From: Ptychodera flava
Lineage: Eukaryota > Hemichordata > Enteropneusta > Ptychoderidae
Length of the DNA: 64,000 bases
Direction of reading: 5' to 3'
Assembly (NCBI RefSeq): GCF_041260155.1
Contig: NC_091948.1
Span: forward strand, 856,001-920,000
Made by a program: the position numbers and the translations under genes. This document shows, piece by piece, positions 14,101 to 24,800 of this stretch (position 1 is the first letter of the stretch; every line of letters starts with the position of its first letter). A model generated the notes under the pieces. That model saw nothing but the letters and a program-made list of their open reading frames with translations, was not told the DNA's origin and did not search any database.

Positions 14101-17100
14101 TTGCTTTTGTGTCTCTAGTACATGTATTTTACCCTCCAAAACACATTTTTCTTCTTACAATTTCTATTGGTATGATTCTACTTGTGAGAAGTATTGTTTT
14201 TCAGTAATGATAATCAACTAACTACTCATTTTGTCATTCTATGAGTATGATCAGATTCACTCTTGATTTTAAATATCTGATAGATTATTGTCTCCACTTC
14301 TTTGGAATTTGTGAGTGATTTTTCACTTTCACATATTTGCAACAGACATCCTAGTCATGACCTTCAAGATGATGCATTTATCAAATTGTTTGTTTGTTCA
14401 TTTACTTGTTTGTTTATGGTATTTTTTTTTTTGGTCATTTTCACAAGATATGAGTATCTAGAAGTACTTACTTTGTGGAACTCAATAAGAAGCACTACGG
14501 CAGAAGAATTGAAAGGGATCTTGCCATCAACTTTGCAGAGATTCAGTAAGATTGCATGTGACCCATAGATTAAGATTCTGGTGAAATGCAAAGAAAAAGA
14601 AAATCATGGCTTGGGATTGCAATTGTTTTAGTCTGTGACTGGCATCCTAGGCATGTAAAACCATTTATTCTTTTTATATCATGGTATTCATCACAAATCC
14701 AGAATTGCTTATCTCTGTAATGTACATACCAACACAAAGTCTGAACTAAGATTAAGACTTTTGTGATGGTTAACGGGGTGTATGGAACAAGAAAAATCTA
14801 GCCGTACATAAATGGAGAGGCAAGCATGAGGGTCAAAAAGTACTGGTACACCAATTACAGTCAGCTGATATTTGCAGAGAGCAGAATGAATTTAAGTGTC
14901 ACATTATTTTGAGACTTTGTACAACTGCTCCTGTGTTACTCTTCCCTAAAAATTCACACCTTCATTATCATTTGTTATTGAGAAGTGCACAAAAAAGTGC
15001 TGATGCAAATCTTTACAAAAATAAAAATAAAGGTAGGCGGAAAGTAAATATACAATATTGAATCATATGTTATTGCATGTGCTGACAAACTCAGTAAACA
15101 ATAAATTCACATGTTTCTAAGCTTCCTTAGAATTCAAATGGACAAGAAGCGAAAGAAAAATTTGCATATGAATAGATGTGGGATGTTCATGTAAACATTA
15201 GATTAATTTTCTCCTGTGGTCTTCTGACCTTTTACATCTATGATACAATTTTATGGCCTCTGCAGGGAAAGTTATTTATAGGTAACCAGAAATGCTTTCT
15301 TTGATCAATCAACCTTCATCCTGGTGATATTTCTACTCAGAGTTTTGGTAAATGTTTAGACATATGCTTTGAAATAGGCTTATGAAATACACTTTTGACT
15401 AACCACATGTTTCAGCCTACCAGTAATACTTTCCATATATATGCTTACGAGCATATGGAAAAATTATAAAACAATATGATCAAAATCACCATGTTGGAAC
15501 ATCAAGCACAATAAGCTTAAGTTGTTTGATTGTGTATTATACAAGGTCTGTTGACTTGATATGCACAAAAATTGGATAGCTAAAGCTAGCAGTAATATCC
15601 TTTGTGATTTGCAGTTATTCAGTCAAACATTGCACTCAGATATGAAAAGGACAGGTCACAAGTGAGATCTTGCTGCATGTTTATGAAGCCAAGTTAAAGA
15701 TATGTAATTTCAATGCTTACCCTGAAGCTAAGAGAATCTGCCAAATACAAGTAGGGATAGCCCTGGCAGTGCCATGCCGTAACAATGGATGCTCTTCCAC
15801 TCGGCGACTGGTGGTTGGAGAATGAGGCATATCCAAATGCACATGATGGTGGTTGTGGTGGTGATGATGATGATGATGAGGTTGGCTGTTACTATAGGGA
15901 TGGTGTCCATGGAGATGGTGTTCAACTTCAAGTTGACCATTTTCTTCATGTTTCTTCTTGTCATAATACAATGGTAAGACAGATGTCTGCAAAGCAAAAA
16001 AAGAAGAAAAATTATGATGCCTAGTTGTTCTACGAGAGAAGAAAACTACACAGTCTCTGAATTTTTCACAAGGAATTTCTCTATCAGATTGAATATTTAG
16101 CCTTCTTTGTGAATGCCATAATCTGATTATAGTAAATTCATGTTACTCATCTTTTTCTCCGCCAGACATTTAGGAACATAGTTTGGCTGATGTCAATCAC
16201 ATCTTGCAACAACACACCATATGGATCAAAGACTTTTATGAACAGGAATTAGTGTCTGTCGATCTAACTCAATTTATATGAGGAGTGATACGCAAAATTT
16301 CCACTTAAATGCAATATAATCTGGTGTTAATGAATATTTTGATTAAGATTTTCAAATATTTTTTATCATGGAGCAGCTGAAGAGTGGACAATAAAGATAC
16401 ATGTAGCTTCACAATGTCAACGTGAACCCGTCATCCACAATGCTTGATTTTAATTAACCCTTTTCCTGCCAAGTCCATATTTTACCATCAGGTAAAGATG
16501 ATTAAAATTAATGAAACACAACATATTCCATATGGTGTATTTTAACATAATAGCGAACATTAGAAGGTTGTTGAAAACATAACTACTGTAACCTTGATTT
16601 TTTTGGACTAAAGATGCTATGACAGACCAAGCCAAGTGGGTGAAAATACGTCATATTTTGGCTCGATCAATACTGGGCTTTTTACTGACTTGGCTGATGG
16701 GGAAGTGATACTGTCTGGCAGGAAAAGGGTTAATGGCACGCAATCTTGGGCAGTAATAGATAGCTTGGCAAACTTCATATGTAGACTAGATTGATTTGTA
16801 CGAAATAGTTGGTAGACAAGAACTCGGCGTAATTCCTCGTATGTCTGGTCCCTGGTCGATGGTCCTCATAATTGTCAAGGTCAAATGTACTTGGTTGGGG
16901 TTTTGCATCAAAATTGTCCTGTATTGTCGGTCATAGAGTAAAATTTTCCCAAGAGAAGGATCTGTCATAGCATAATGTGTAAAATTTACTATACAGATGT
17001 ATATGTGAAGTTCTCCAATGAACTTGATTACGTTTCAAATCAGTTCAACAATACAGTTGGCTCCCGTAGATTACTTGCCCAACGAAGAGTATTCATCAGT

Positions 17101-17291
17101 CACTATACTCTCGTTTATACGAATAGACACACGAAACGTATGTGCAAACTCTTTACAATAGGTCATAGAACACAACTTCCTGTGATATTTTGAATGCTCA
17201 AAAGTGAAGCACTTTGTTCAATAGTTGAGAATCAAATAACTTTTTCGTCGGACTCTACCTTGTCTGGTTCCATCACGATGGGCGCGGCCAT
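4159..17291 (-). CDS. SLC35A4: SLC35A4, nucleotide-sugar-transporter-family membrane protein
   Basis: Multi-pass SLC35A-family Golgi transporter; human SLC35A4 is reported to carry CDP-ribitol. Coding exons (minus): 17291-17259, 15986-15721, 14577-14472, 13803-13639, 9500-9379, 8536-8389, 5376-5227, 4377-4159. All have GT-AG introns and compatible phases, giving 402 aa against 324 in human. Landmarks matching human, in order: [19 protein letters not shown] (near 104-122), LLYCINNN with the YMDP motif (near 170-188), VLSNLKI (from 191), [14 protein letters not shown] (from 260), [10 protein letters not shown] (from 285), and [15 protein letters not shown] after 335. The N-terminus is extended and His-rich (residues 34-66, with eight consecutive His at 48-55), encoded by exon 2; vertebrate orthologues lack this. 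The ATG (AAAGATGGCCGCG) resembles a TISU/YY1-type start. The human coding region is unsplit; here it has seven introns. Confidence 0.95.
4895..5175. repeat. Duplicated 125-bp module with (AT)n tracts
   Basis: A segment beginning TCATTATGAGATTTTATGC and ending in a long (AT)n tract occurs at 4895-5019 and again from 5020. The non-AT parts are nearly identical, and the second AT run extends to about 5175. It lies in SLC35A4 intron 7, about 50 bases from exon 7. Open frames of Ile-Tyr repeats over it are artefacts of the AT run. Confidence 0.95.
5377..8388 (-). other. SLC35A4 intron 6, no further gene seen
   Basis: Three kilobases of AT-rich intron. A 116-codon minus-strand frame at 6432-6782 has no recognisable domain and no supporting splice or start context, so I treat it as chance. 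No repeat family is recognised. Introns 5 (8537-9378), 3 (13804-14471) and 2 (14578-15720) are likewise featureless to me. Confidence 0.5.
10248..10410. repeat. 46-bp tandem repeat, three copies, ending in a foldback
   Basis: Units start at 10248, 10294 and 10340 (AGCAACACAGTCCCGGTAGC, then TTGAATCGTAGAAAATAGAG and a G run). After the third unit the sequence turns back on itself: TAGAGGGGG TTT CCCCCTCTA, followed by an inverted imperfect copy of the CTTGAA...GTAGAAA part. It lies in SLC35A4 intron 4. Confidence 0.9.
10966..12110. repeat. Degenerate copy of the AGCTC-ended tandem-repeat element
   Basis: Begins AGCTCTGCTGTG with sequence (GAATAACC, then GACACATGTATTGATGAAGA) homologous to the start of the better copy at 12111. 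It ends in an ACGGACG-rich tract with an (ATAC)n run at about 11981-12020 and a small palindrome (TATAGACTATAGTCTATA) near 12061. Internal units include the phrase CTGTCTGACCAGC. It abuts the next copy in the same orientation, all within SLC35A4 intron 4. Confidence 0.6.
12111..13462. mobile_element. Non-coding element of about 145-bp tandem units with AGCTCCGCTG ends
   Basis: Bounded by inverted AGCTCCGCTG (12111-12120) and CAGCGGAGCT (13453-13462). The interior has roughly nine units of about 145 bp. For example, ACCTGTATAC recurs at 12425, 12571, 12717 and 12861, with AAAGCTATCAGA and TTTTTGACCAAAAATGGC motifs. It ends in a GC-rich stretch of CGGACGCCGGACG repeats. No coding capacity is seen. 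Related remnants lie at 10966-12110 and, inverted, at 19183-20530. It is probably a non-autonomous DNA transposon or satellite-bearing element; I cannot assign a superfamily. Confidence 0.65.
16454..16733. mobile_element. TTAA-flanked MITE (piggyBac-like), copy 1
   Basis: TTAA at 16454-16457 and 16730-16733 bracket a 272-bp element with perfect inverted ends CCCTTTTCCTGCCA and TGGCAGGAAAAGGG. TTAA target duplication with CCY-type ends is typical of piggyBac-class elements. No coding capacity. It lies in SLC35A4 intron 1. A diverged relative in the opposite orientation lies in DOLK intron 4 (about 28030-28285). Confidence 0.85.
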
Positions 17292-17300
17292 CTTTACTAC
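17280..17300 (-). promoter_or_regulatory. TISU/YY1-like start context of SLC35A4
   Basis: On the minus strand the start codon sits in AAAGATGGCCGCG, close to the SAASATGGCGGC element. That element doubles as a YY1 site and a translation initiator for very short leaders. Two mismatches to the consensus. Whether the transcript starts just upstream is not visible from sequence. Confidence 0.35.
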
Positions 17301-17934
17301 CAAAGGGTATGTCATTCTTGACGCTACTGATTTCTACATTTGTTACGCTGAAAAATCGCTCCTACTAAGGTAGATGCTAAAACAATTGACTTATTTTGTT
17401 TTTATGAAATAGTTTTTGCAATTAATGACACCTGTGATCGAAAAAACTGGAAAATCACAATTTTTTTCTTTGCATCGTAAAAGGGTAAGTGGCACCCCAA
17501 AGTCGCTATTCCATTATTGAGTGATAGTGCTGCTGGTCTCGATACGTCTCCACGAAACGTGCGTCTGTTGACGTTGTTCCGGCGCATTGACGATCCGGCG
17601 GTAACTTCAAAGGGTAATGAATTGTGTTTTATTCCTTGTTAATTTACTAACTCCGAATTAATCGGAGCATTTCAGTTGACATAACAATGACAATTGACAT
17701 GCTTTTCTGTAGGTTGGATCACAGCCCTGCGTACCGTGCTGCGTGCCCGGCGTTATACGGCCTCCCACCACAGACCTGCTGACTCTCATAGGAAAACACG
17801 GCGACCGCGGTCCCGATTTGGACCGCGCACGAAAAATTACCTTTTCTAACTATTTTCGGCCGAAATCACTGATTCCGCTAGCATTAGCTCTACATTGTAT
17901 GCCTTCCCGAATAACTCAATTAATAATATATTGG
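17292..17934. other. CpG-containing 5' flank of SLC35A4 with a foldback-related fragment
   Basis: Likely promoter side of SLC35A4, since no acceptor-like site is obvious upstream of its ATG. Around 17715-17780 there is a fragment (CCCGGCGTTATACGGCC and neighbours) also present several times in the centre of the foldback element at 37297-40587. No TATA box was assigned. Confidence 0.4.
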
Positions 17935-18300
17935 GTTCTTATATAGCGCACATATCCACAAGTACATGTGATCGAGGCGCTTTACAATTATTATTACCCC
18001 TGGTCACTGGACCTAATATGATACCACTCAACTCCTGGGGAGCAAACAACAGCTCACATGTGCAGCCAATAAGCGCAGCAGAGCTAAACGCACACATAAC
18101 AACCTCTGTCCTACCAGGTACCCATCACTCCTGGGTGGGGAGAAGCAATGAGGAATAAAGTGCCTTGCTCAAGGACACAACACCACAGCCATGCCGGGGC
18201 TCGAACTCACCATCCTTTGATCGTGAGTTCACTGCTCTAGCCACTGGCCCATGATGCCTCCACATTGGACGAGTGCAGAAGACACCTCGCCAAAACATAT
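17935..18300 (-). mobile_element. tRNA-derived SINE
   Basis: Minus strand: a tRNA-like head (about 18186-18262) with box-A-like GTGGCTAGAGCAGTG and box-B-like GAGTTCGAGCCCC. It is followed by the widely shared GTCCTTGAGCAAGGCAC block and a 3' tail with TGTAAAGCGCCTCGATC and GCGCTATATAAGAACC. This is the layout of deuterostome and fish tRNA SINEs that borrow a LINE tail. It lies between the SLC35A4 and DOLK starts. Exact ends and target duplications are not clear. Confidence 0.75.
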
Positions 18301-18831
18301 TAGGCATGAACAACTTTCCAGTCACCCCTCATGGGTACGCGACGCTAACGTCAGTAAAATGGAGGTGCCCAACGTCCACTGTGAGGTGACCGGAATGTTG
18401 CTCACGCTTATGTTTTAGCGATGTCTCCGTCGAATTCGGCCGAAAATAACACGAAACGAGCGTTTATGAAGCAAATTAATTACCATGTATGAATTTTGAG
18501 AATGATAGGGAACGGTCGACGGTTACATGCTACTTTTCACGGTAAAATCGAACGTTGAAGATGACATGGTGGCACAATCCCTATACGAAATAGCAATTTC
18601 ATTTCCTGACTTGGTTTTTCTCAAACATATGTACACACGTCTACTGGGAGCATAGCTAGTCCAAGAGCGGAATTGATCACAGGGGACTGTGGTTTTTGTG
18701 ACTTCGCTCACCAGTAGCGCTACAATGTCCCTGGGGAGTATAAAATAAATGCATCCCACTGGACTAGGCGTGTTGATGTGAAATGCTACACATTTACTGC
18801 TTTTGGTTGAAGACTAAACACTATACTTTAC

Positions 18832-19033
18832 TTAACCTTGTCGTTTATGGGGTTTGGACTTTGTTCAAACACGTCGATCGCATTCCGAAAACATTTCTGG
18901 GAGCAGCCATTACCAACTTCTGGTAATGGCGGTAATGGCAGCTCCCAGAAACATGGATGCCCCACGCTCAATGTTTATGGAACGCGAGCGACGTGTTTAA
19001 ACAAATTCCAAACCCCATAAACGACAAGGTTAA
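18832..19033. mobile_element. TTAA-flanked palindromic MITE nested in an inverted-repeat arm
   Basis: TTAA at 18832-18835 and 19030-19033 surround a 194-bp element whose ends, CCTTGTCGTTTATGGGGTTT and its reverse complement, form a long near-perfect palindrome. piggyBac-like by target site. Removing the element and one TTAA leaves ACTTAAGGGATGG, which matches the uninterrupted right arm of the surrounding inverted repeat (ACTTAGGGACGG near 21397). Confidence 0.9.
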
Positions 19034-19182
19034 GGGATGGACCATTAGATCTTGGGGGTGGTCACAATGATATTGTGAAAATTTTTTTACTATTGTAAAT
19101 TTCTAAAAATATTTTTTCCAATTGAGATTAGCTGTGCAATTTTTTTTTTTCAGAGTAAATTTTGAGATTTATAATTTTTTTT

Positions 19183-20530
19183 AGCTCATATTTGGTTTTA
19201 TATATAAATACCAAAAAGAGCTTATATGATGAGTCTAAGTGGCGTCTATGTCTGTATATTTGTGGGTATGTGCGGATATATGTCCGTCACAGACAAAGGC
19301 TCCAATACCGCCAAAGCTACCGTCTCAGTATTTGGTGTACAGGTAGATGTAGGGGTTGAGATGTGAATTTGTTCAAATGAACACATCAGTGTCAAAAATG
19401 TGCAAATGAGGTAAGAAAAAGCAAATTCTGAAACAGGCTTGAAATAGTCTTACTCCACTGACTTGAGTCATTTCCTGTCATTGTCATTGAACTGTTACAT
19501 ATTAACAGACCTGCTCAAACCATATGCAGTAGAGGGGAGGAAGACCGTCAGTAGAGGGGACGAAGACCGTCTGTGGTCAAACTAAGGAGGGCTAGCTGCC
19601 TTTCTGCTATGCATGTTGCTAAAGTTTGACCTCCAGTACCTAAAGTTTCAGACCTTAATTACTTTTGTCATTCTTGTTTTTCTGGTTGTACTGTGTGCAT
19701 GTGCAAAATCATTGTCATAACATCAACGTAGAATTTTCCTGCACTGAACAGATAGAAACAACATTTATTGTTGATCTTTGGTACCCATACTGGTATGTAC
19801 CAATTCTGATCAAATATGAGCGACACCGTATAATTGTGGTATTTTTTTAGTTCATCGCTGTCTGAGGATAAAGAGGGGCAAAGGTGTGGTGCAAAGCACC
19901 ACAAGCGACCGCGCAAGTGGTCACGGGGGGAGGTCAGGAGGGGGGTGTCCCCCCTCCTGCTGTTAGAGCTTTTGAAAAATAGAGATTAAAATGGTGTTAT
20001 TTTGTGGCACTTGGGGAGTATTTTTGCTGGGTGAGGTCAGGAGGCCTGCCGTTGGAGCTAAATGAAAAATAGAGATTAAAATGGTGTTATTTGGTGGCAC
20101 TTGGGGAGCATTTTTTTCAGATTACACATCTTCCTCTGAAACATGGTCTTCTTGCTCCTCAGTAGCTTCCTATAGTTTTGAAAATTGACTATTTTGGTTT
20201 CCTGGCTTCCCTTTCTACTGCGTGGTGAAATGCCTACATTCACCCCACCAAACATCATGCATATCTCATGATTTACAATTGATTTTGACAAGTTGAGAAG
20301 CTGTTTGCAAAATATAGTGAAATTTGCATATTTGTGTTTTTAGAGCAATTGTTGCCCTTTTTTGACAATACATCTTTTTCTCTGTAGCAGCATGTCCAAA
20401 TTGATTGGATGTGTATAGATGTGGTGAAATTTCAATATTTGTCTTTTTAGGGCAATTTATGCCATTCATGGTCGAAAAAGCTGTATTCTCTGAAAGGGCT
20501 TGTCCAATTTCTTTGAAATTTGCTACATAA
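19183..20530 (-). repeat. Inverted, degraded relative of the AGCTC tandem element
   Basis: The left end reads TTAGCTCATATTTGG followed by a CCGTC-containing tract. In the reverse sense it corresponds to the GACGGACG-rich terminus of the element at 12111. At 20280-20530 two units show the reverse complement of the AAGCNNTNGGACAAGCGG / TTCAGAGAA phrases. A roughly 95-bp tandem pair (AAAAATAGAGATTAAAATGG) lies at about 19975 and 20065. Confidence 0.5.
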
Positions 20531-21838
20531 GTCCCTTAAGATTTGTTTTGGAAAAATTCTTCAGATAATTGTCATTCAGCATTTGCTATCATAAACAATT
20601 ATTCATGCAGATTTATTCAGTATTTGCTATCGAGTAACTTTCAAAGTTCAACCCTTTTGTGTGTTTTTGTGTTGGGATTTGTTGGATAGATGGCATTCTA
20701 CCTAGTGTATTCTTGTTGGATATTAAAAAATGTATTGCTGTTGTTTTTTGAGGCTGTTTTTTTGAGAAAAAAGAATTGAAAATGCCTTTTTAAAAGCAAA
20801 ATAATACATAATGACTTGATATGTTGTTTTATCATTATCGACGTGTTTCTACTTGTTCACCCATTCTTGTGTTCATCATTGCAATAAAATGCTGTGAAAA
20901 AAAATGAACCTGATGTGGCCTGCATCTGTTTACCTTGATCTTAAAAGGCTAATATAACTTTCTGTCTTGACAACCACACCATAGTTTCAATGTTTTACCT
21001 AGTGTACCTGCTTGGTTTGTACGCAGGAAACAAGTAGAAAACAGGCTCTATAATTTTATAATTTTCAAGTGATCAGAATACAAAAGTCCTGAAAAGATAA
21101 GATAATCACAACTTCCAGTATAAGGGATACAGTCACTCTAAATGTATAAATTAAAATTAAAAATGTGCCTGGAGGATGTACTAAAAATACAGAAAGTTGC
21201 TTCCTGTCGGTAAAATCTCAAAAAAATTCAAGATTTTAAAGACTTTTGCAGATTTTTTTAATGCATTTGTCTTCTCATTTATTTTTTTTTTATTTTGCAA
21301 ACTAGTTTGAAGATTTTTTTTTCCTAACTTTTGGCTCTGAAAATTTTTTTTTTCTGTTTTTGACCACCCCCCTCCCAAGATCTAATGGTCCGTCCCTAAG
21401 TATAGTATAGTGTTTAGTCTTCAGTAGTGATAAATCGGTACGACCAAATGCAGTAAATATGTAGCATTTCACATCAACATGCCTAGTCTAGTGGGATGCG
21501 CTTATTTTATACTCTACAGGGCCATCGGCATTGTATCGCTACTGGTGAGTGAAGTCGCAAAAACCAAAAATCACCGACCGTCTCACCGTAGTGCTACAAT
21601 TTTGCAGCTACAGCCTTATCATGGACCTGTGTCTACAAACACGGTTACCATGGTTATGACGGTATGCAAATTTGCCAAAATTTATAATAATCAAATCCCT
21701 TTTCAAACAAAGAATCTTCGGTGTCTTTTAACCTCCATAGGTCGACAATGACCCCTGAATGCAGGCTCCCACACACAAATCCACTAACTCAAAGTGAATC
21801 AGAATCATTATTTTTCATAGGCAGGTCACTCAAGTGTT

Positions 21839-24800
21839 ATGGCTGACAATACCAGCGAAGTAGATGAACAAGGTGATATCACAGAAGAGAGAGAGGATGA
21901 GAATAAAGAAGAAAAATCATCAGATGAACAAAAAAGCGTCAGGCGTACAACCTTAATCCAATTTTATGAATATTGTGTTTTGTGTGTAGCTGTACTTAGT
22001 GTTATCCTCACTCAAGACTGGTATTATGGGCTGACGTTTGCATTTGGTAAGGCAATCAATTCTTCTGTGCTTGTGGAGGTGTGAGTATCTTATCATACCT
22101 ATAGTATCAATAGAATTGTACAAATACAACTCAATAGATTAAATGCAGGTATTATGGGTTGCTCTGTTGTTATCATTGTGTTGTCACAAGTATCCGTTTA
22201 TTTCACCAATATGCAAAAATGCAAATAAAAAATGTGAGTGTATCTAGTATAAGCTTACTTGTTTCACTATCATTTAAATCATGCAATAAAAGCCAAATAC
22301 AAAAATAAGAGCGTTTCTGGTAACGCAGCCCGCCCAATTTAAACCGCCATCATTCTTGATAGTTTTGCATGTTCTTCAAAATCTTGCATGACTTCACCAC
22401 ATTTTGCTGTTTTCGATGGATCACAAACATTAATAGTGGTAAATAAACTTTCTGACTGACATATCATATTTCTTTAAGGCATATATTTATAGAACCACTC
22501 TGTTTTTTGCCTCCTGTACGGTACCAGTACTTGAACTAAAAAAAACAACACATCTGTTGCTGTAACATTCACACCACCATAGCAGATAACATAACAATAA
22601 TGCAAGCTATACCACGCTAATGAACTTAATCAAACTAGAAAAATAGATTTGATATATCAGATGAGCAGCATTTATCAGTGATGGCCTTTTCCAGAACCAG
22701 GGATAGCCACTGACTTTTACCATGATCAGTGGATGATTTAAACACATACCTGACAAATGAAGCTCATTTCTTTTTGGGAAGAAGTTTATTTTGATTATCA
22801 CATGCAAATTTGCACTGTCAATTGCTATGGTTATGCCATGGAAACCGTTTACATGCATGATACTCCATCATCTATCACATTTTGCTCTGAAACATTGTTC
22901 AAAAACCTGTCCTGTCAGCAGTGTACAACCTTTTTCTGTGATATAGCTATCATGTTGAGAGGGGTTTGGGGTTTCAAATCATAATTTCATCTTTGGATTT
23001 TCACATTTCCAAACTTTGGTTCTAGGGAGGGGCATGAGGTCAATTAAAATGAGTTTTGCCTTCTCTGCATGTGTTTCAGTTATTCACAGTCCCTAAATGA
23101 TAATCTAGTTACCAAGCAAAGTTATCACCACTGCAATGAATGAGTGTGATGTGTGAGCATTCACAGAGCTGATCCTTCACACAAGGCATTTATCACAATC
23201 TACTGTATCTTCTTTTTCTCCAATAGTTGCTATATTTAGCTTGCATGTGAGTGCAACCCTGCAGCAAGAGAGTTTGACACAAGTGTTTGGATGGCAGTTA
23301 AGGTAATCTTAAAGGCCAGTATTTCGTACAACACATCACTTATAGGGTCTATACACTTCTGGAAAGATCTTGAATTTTAAAGCCTCCAGGAAAGTCATGG
23401 AAAAGTCCTGGAAAATAAAATTTAGTCCTTGAAAGGCCTTGAAAGTTTTTAATCCACCCACAATTATCAAAAATAATAAAACAATCAGTCGTGATCTTGA
23501 TATATAAAATGGTATATAATATAGAAATGACATGTAGTGTAAAAATGTTATCTGGAAAATGATATTTTGAACCTCAAAAAGTCGAAAATTACTGAAAAAG
23601 CCCTTGAAAGTTCTTTAGTTTTAATTGACTTTGAGTGCATGGACCCTGCGCTTACTCAGGGCCCGTCATCAATTCAGGCATACTCATTAAACTTCAGAAC
23701 TCATACACACTTGTTAAAAGTCAGCATTCAATACACAGGCACTTCTGTAAAAGTCGACAACACGCAGATGCCAGGCACACTTATTAAATGTCACCATTTA
23801 TTACTCAAACATACTGGTATTTTACGAAAAGGTCAAAATTCAATCCCTAGCAACATCAATAAATCATTACCTGGCACGCATATTTCATTGAAACCAAGCA
23901 TTCAGTACAAGACACGTTTCAATTACAGCCAGAATTCATTACGTAGGCACGCTTAGTACAGGCCAGCATTCAGTCAGTACCCTAGACTAGAACATCTGTT
24001 GTACAAGGGTGCTTACAACCAGCACCCCTGTAAAACTGTTCTTTCCATACCCAAGCATACTCATTACCTTCAGTCAGTACCTTGACTCTTTATGCAAAAC
24101 ACCAGTAGTCAGTAATAAACCACAGTTGGATCTGTCAGTATTTATATTCATTCAAGACCAGCAGGCACACGACGTCTTTTAAAATCACTTGTCTGTAATT
24201 TTAATGTTGAAACATGCATTTTATTAAAATCTGTGCAAACGGAAATCGTGCGGGCAGCTATTGAGGCATACAGTGAACAGTGCCCCGTGCAGGGCTGTGG
24301 CCGCTCAGCTCTACTGTTAACGTTACTAATTTTATACAAATGGCGAATTTTAAAATCACTTGTCTACAATTTTAATGTTGAAACATACATTTTATTGATA
24401 ACTGTGCGAACGGAAATCATGCCGGCAGCTTTTGAGACATACAGTGAGCAGCGCCCAAAACACGGCTGTTGCCGCTCGGCTGTCTTGTACACATTACTCT
24501 AAAGGTACGAAAGTATTTGCAAAATAATTTTTAAATTAGACAAAATTAACGGTTATTTGCCATCCTCGAGATTCAAACTTCAACTTAATCAAGGGGATAC
24601 TTACAAAAATCAATCGATCGGCTTCCTAACTTGTAAAGTTAACATCGGCCCTATCTACGGCTGATAATTAACGCAATGTGTTTTTACAGACAAGTCCCGT
24701 GCCAGCGCCATTTTCAAAGTGTGCAGCTTGAAGTTGACGCATGCGCATACTTTCCTTTTAAACCGATACGTCATTGTTATTCGTACTGAGGAATAGCCTT

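Larger units (their letters stand above)
18691..21565. mobile_element. Element with about 175-205-bp inverted ends, 2.9 kb
   Basis: The left arm 18691-19064 (interrupted by a MITE at 18836-19029) is the inverted counterpart of the right arm 21361-21565. Shared landmarks are TAGCGCTAC/GTATCGCTAC, the ATGTGAAATGCTACA phrase, AGACTAAACACTATACT and ATTAGATCTTGGG. The interior contains an inverted relative of the AGCTC tandem element (19183-20530) and other non-coding repeat pieces. A weaker copy of the inner arm (CCAT...GGTCCGTCCCTTA) lies at about 35228-35260. No transposase frame is seen. Confidence 0.7.

Noticed and set aside
17292-17930. SLC35A4 upstream microprotein
   Set aside because: No frame upstream of the SLC35A4 start resembles the human microprotein's conserved FLKGFLAGY region.
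23239-23302. Alternative acceptor for DOLK exon 2 at TTTAG|CTTGC
   Set aside because: It would bring a TGA into frame; the upstream CCAATAG acceptor keeps the frame and the family match.
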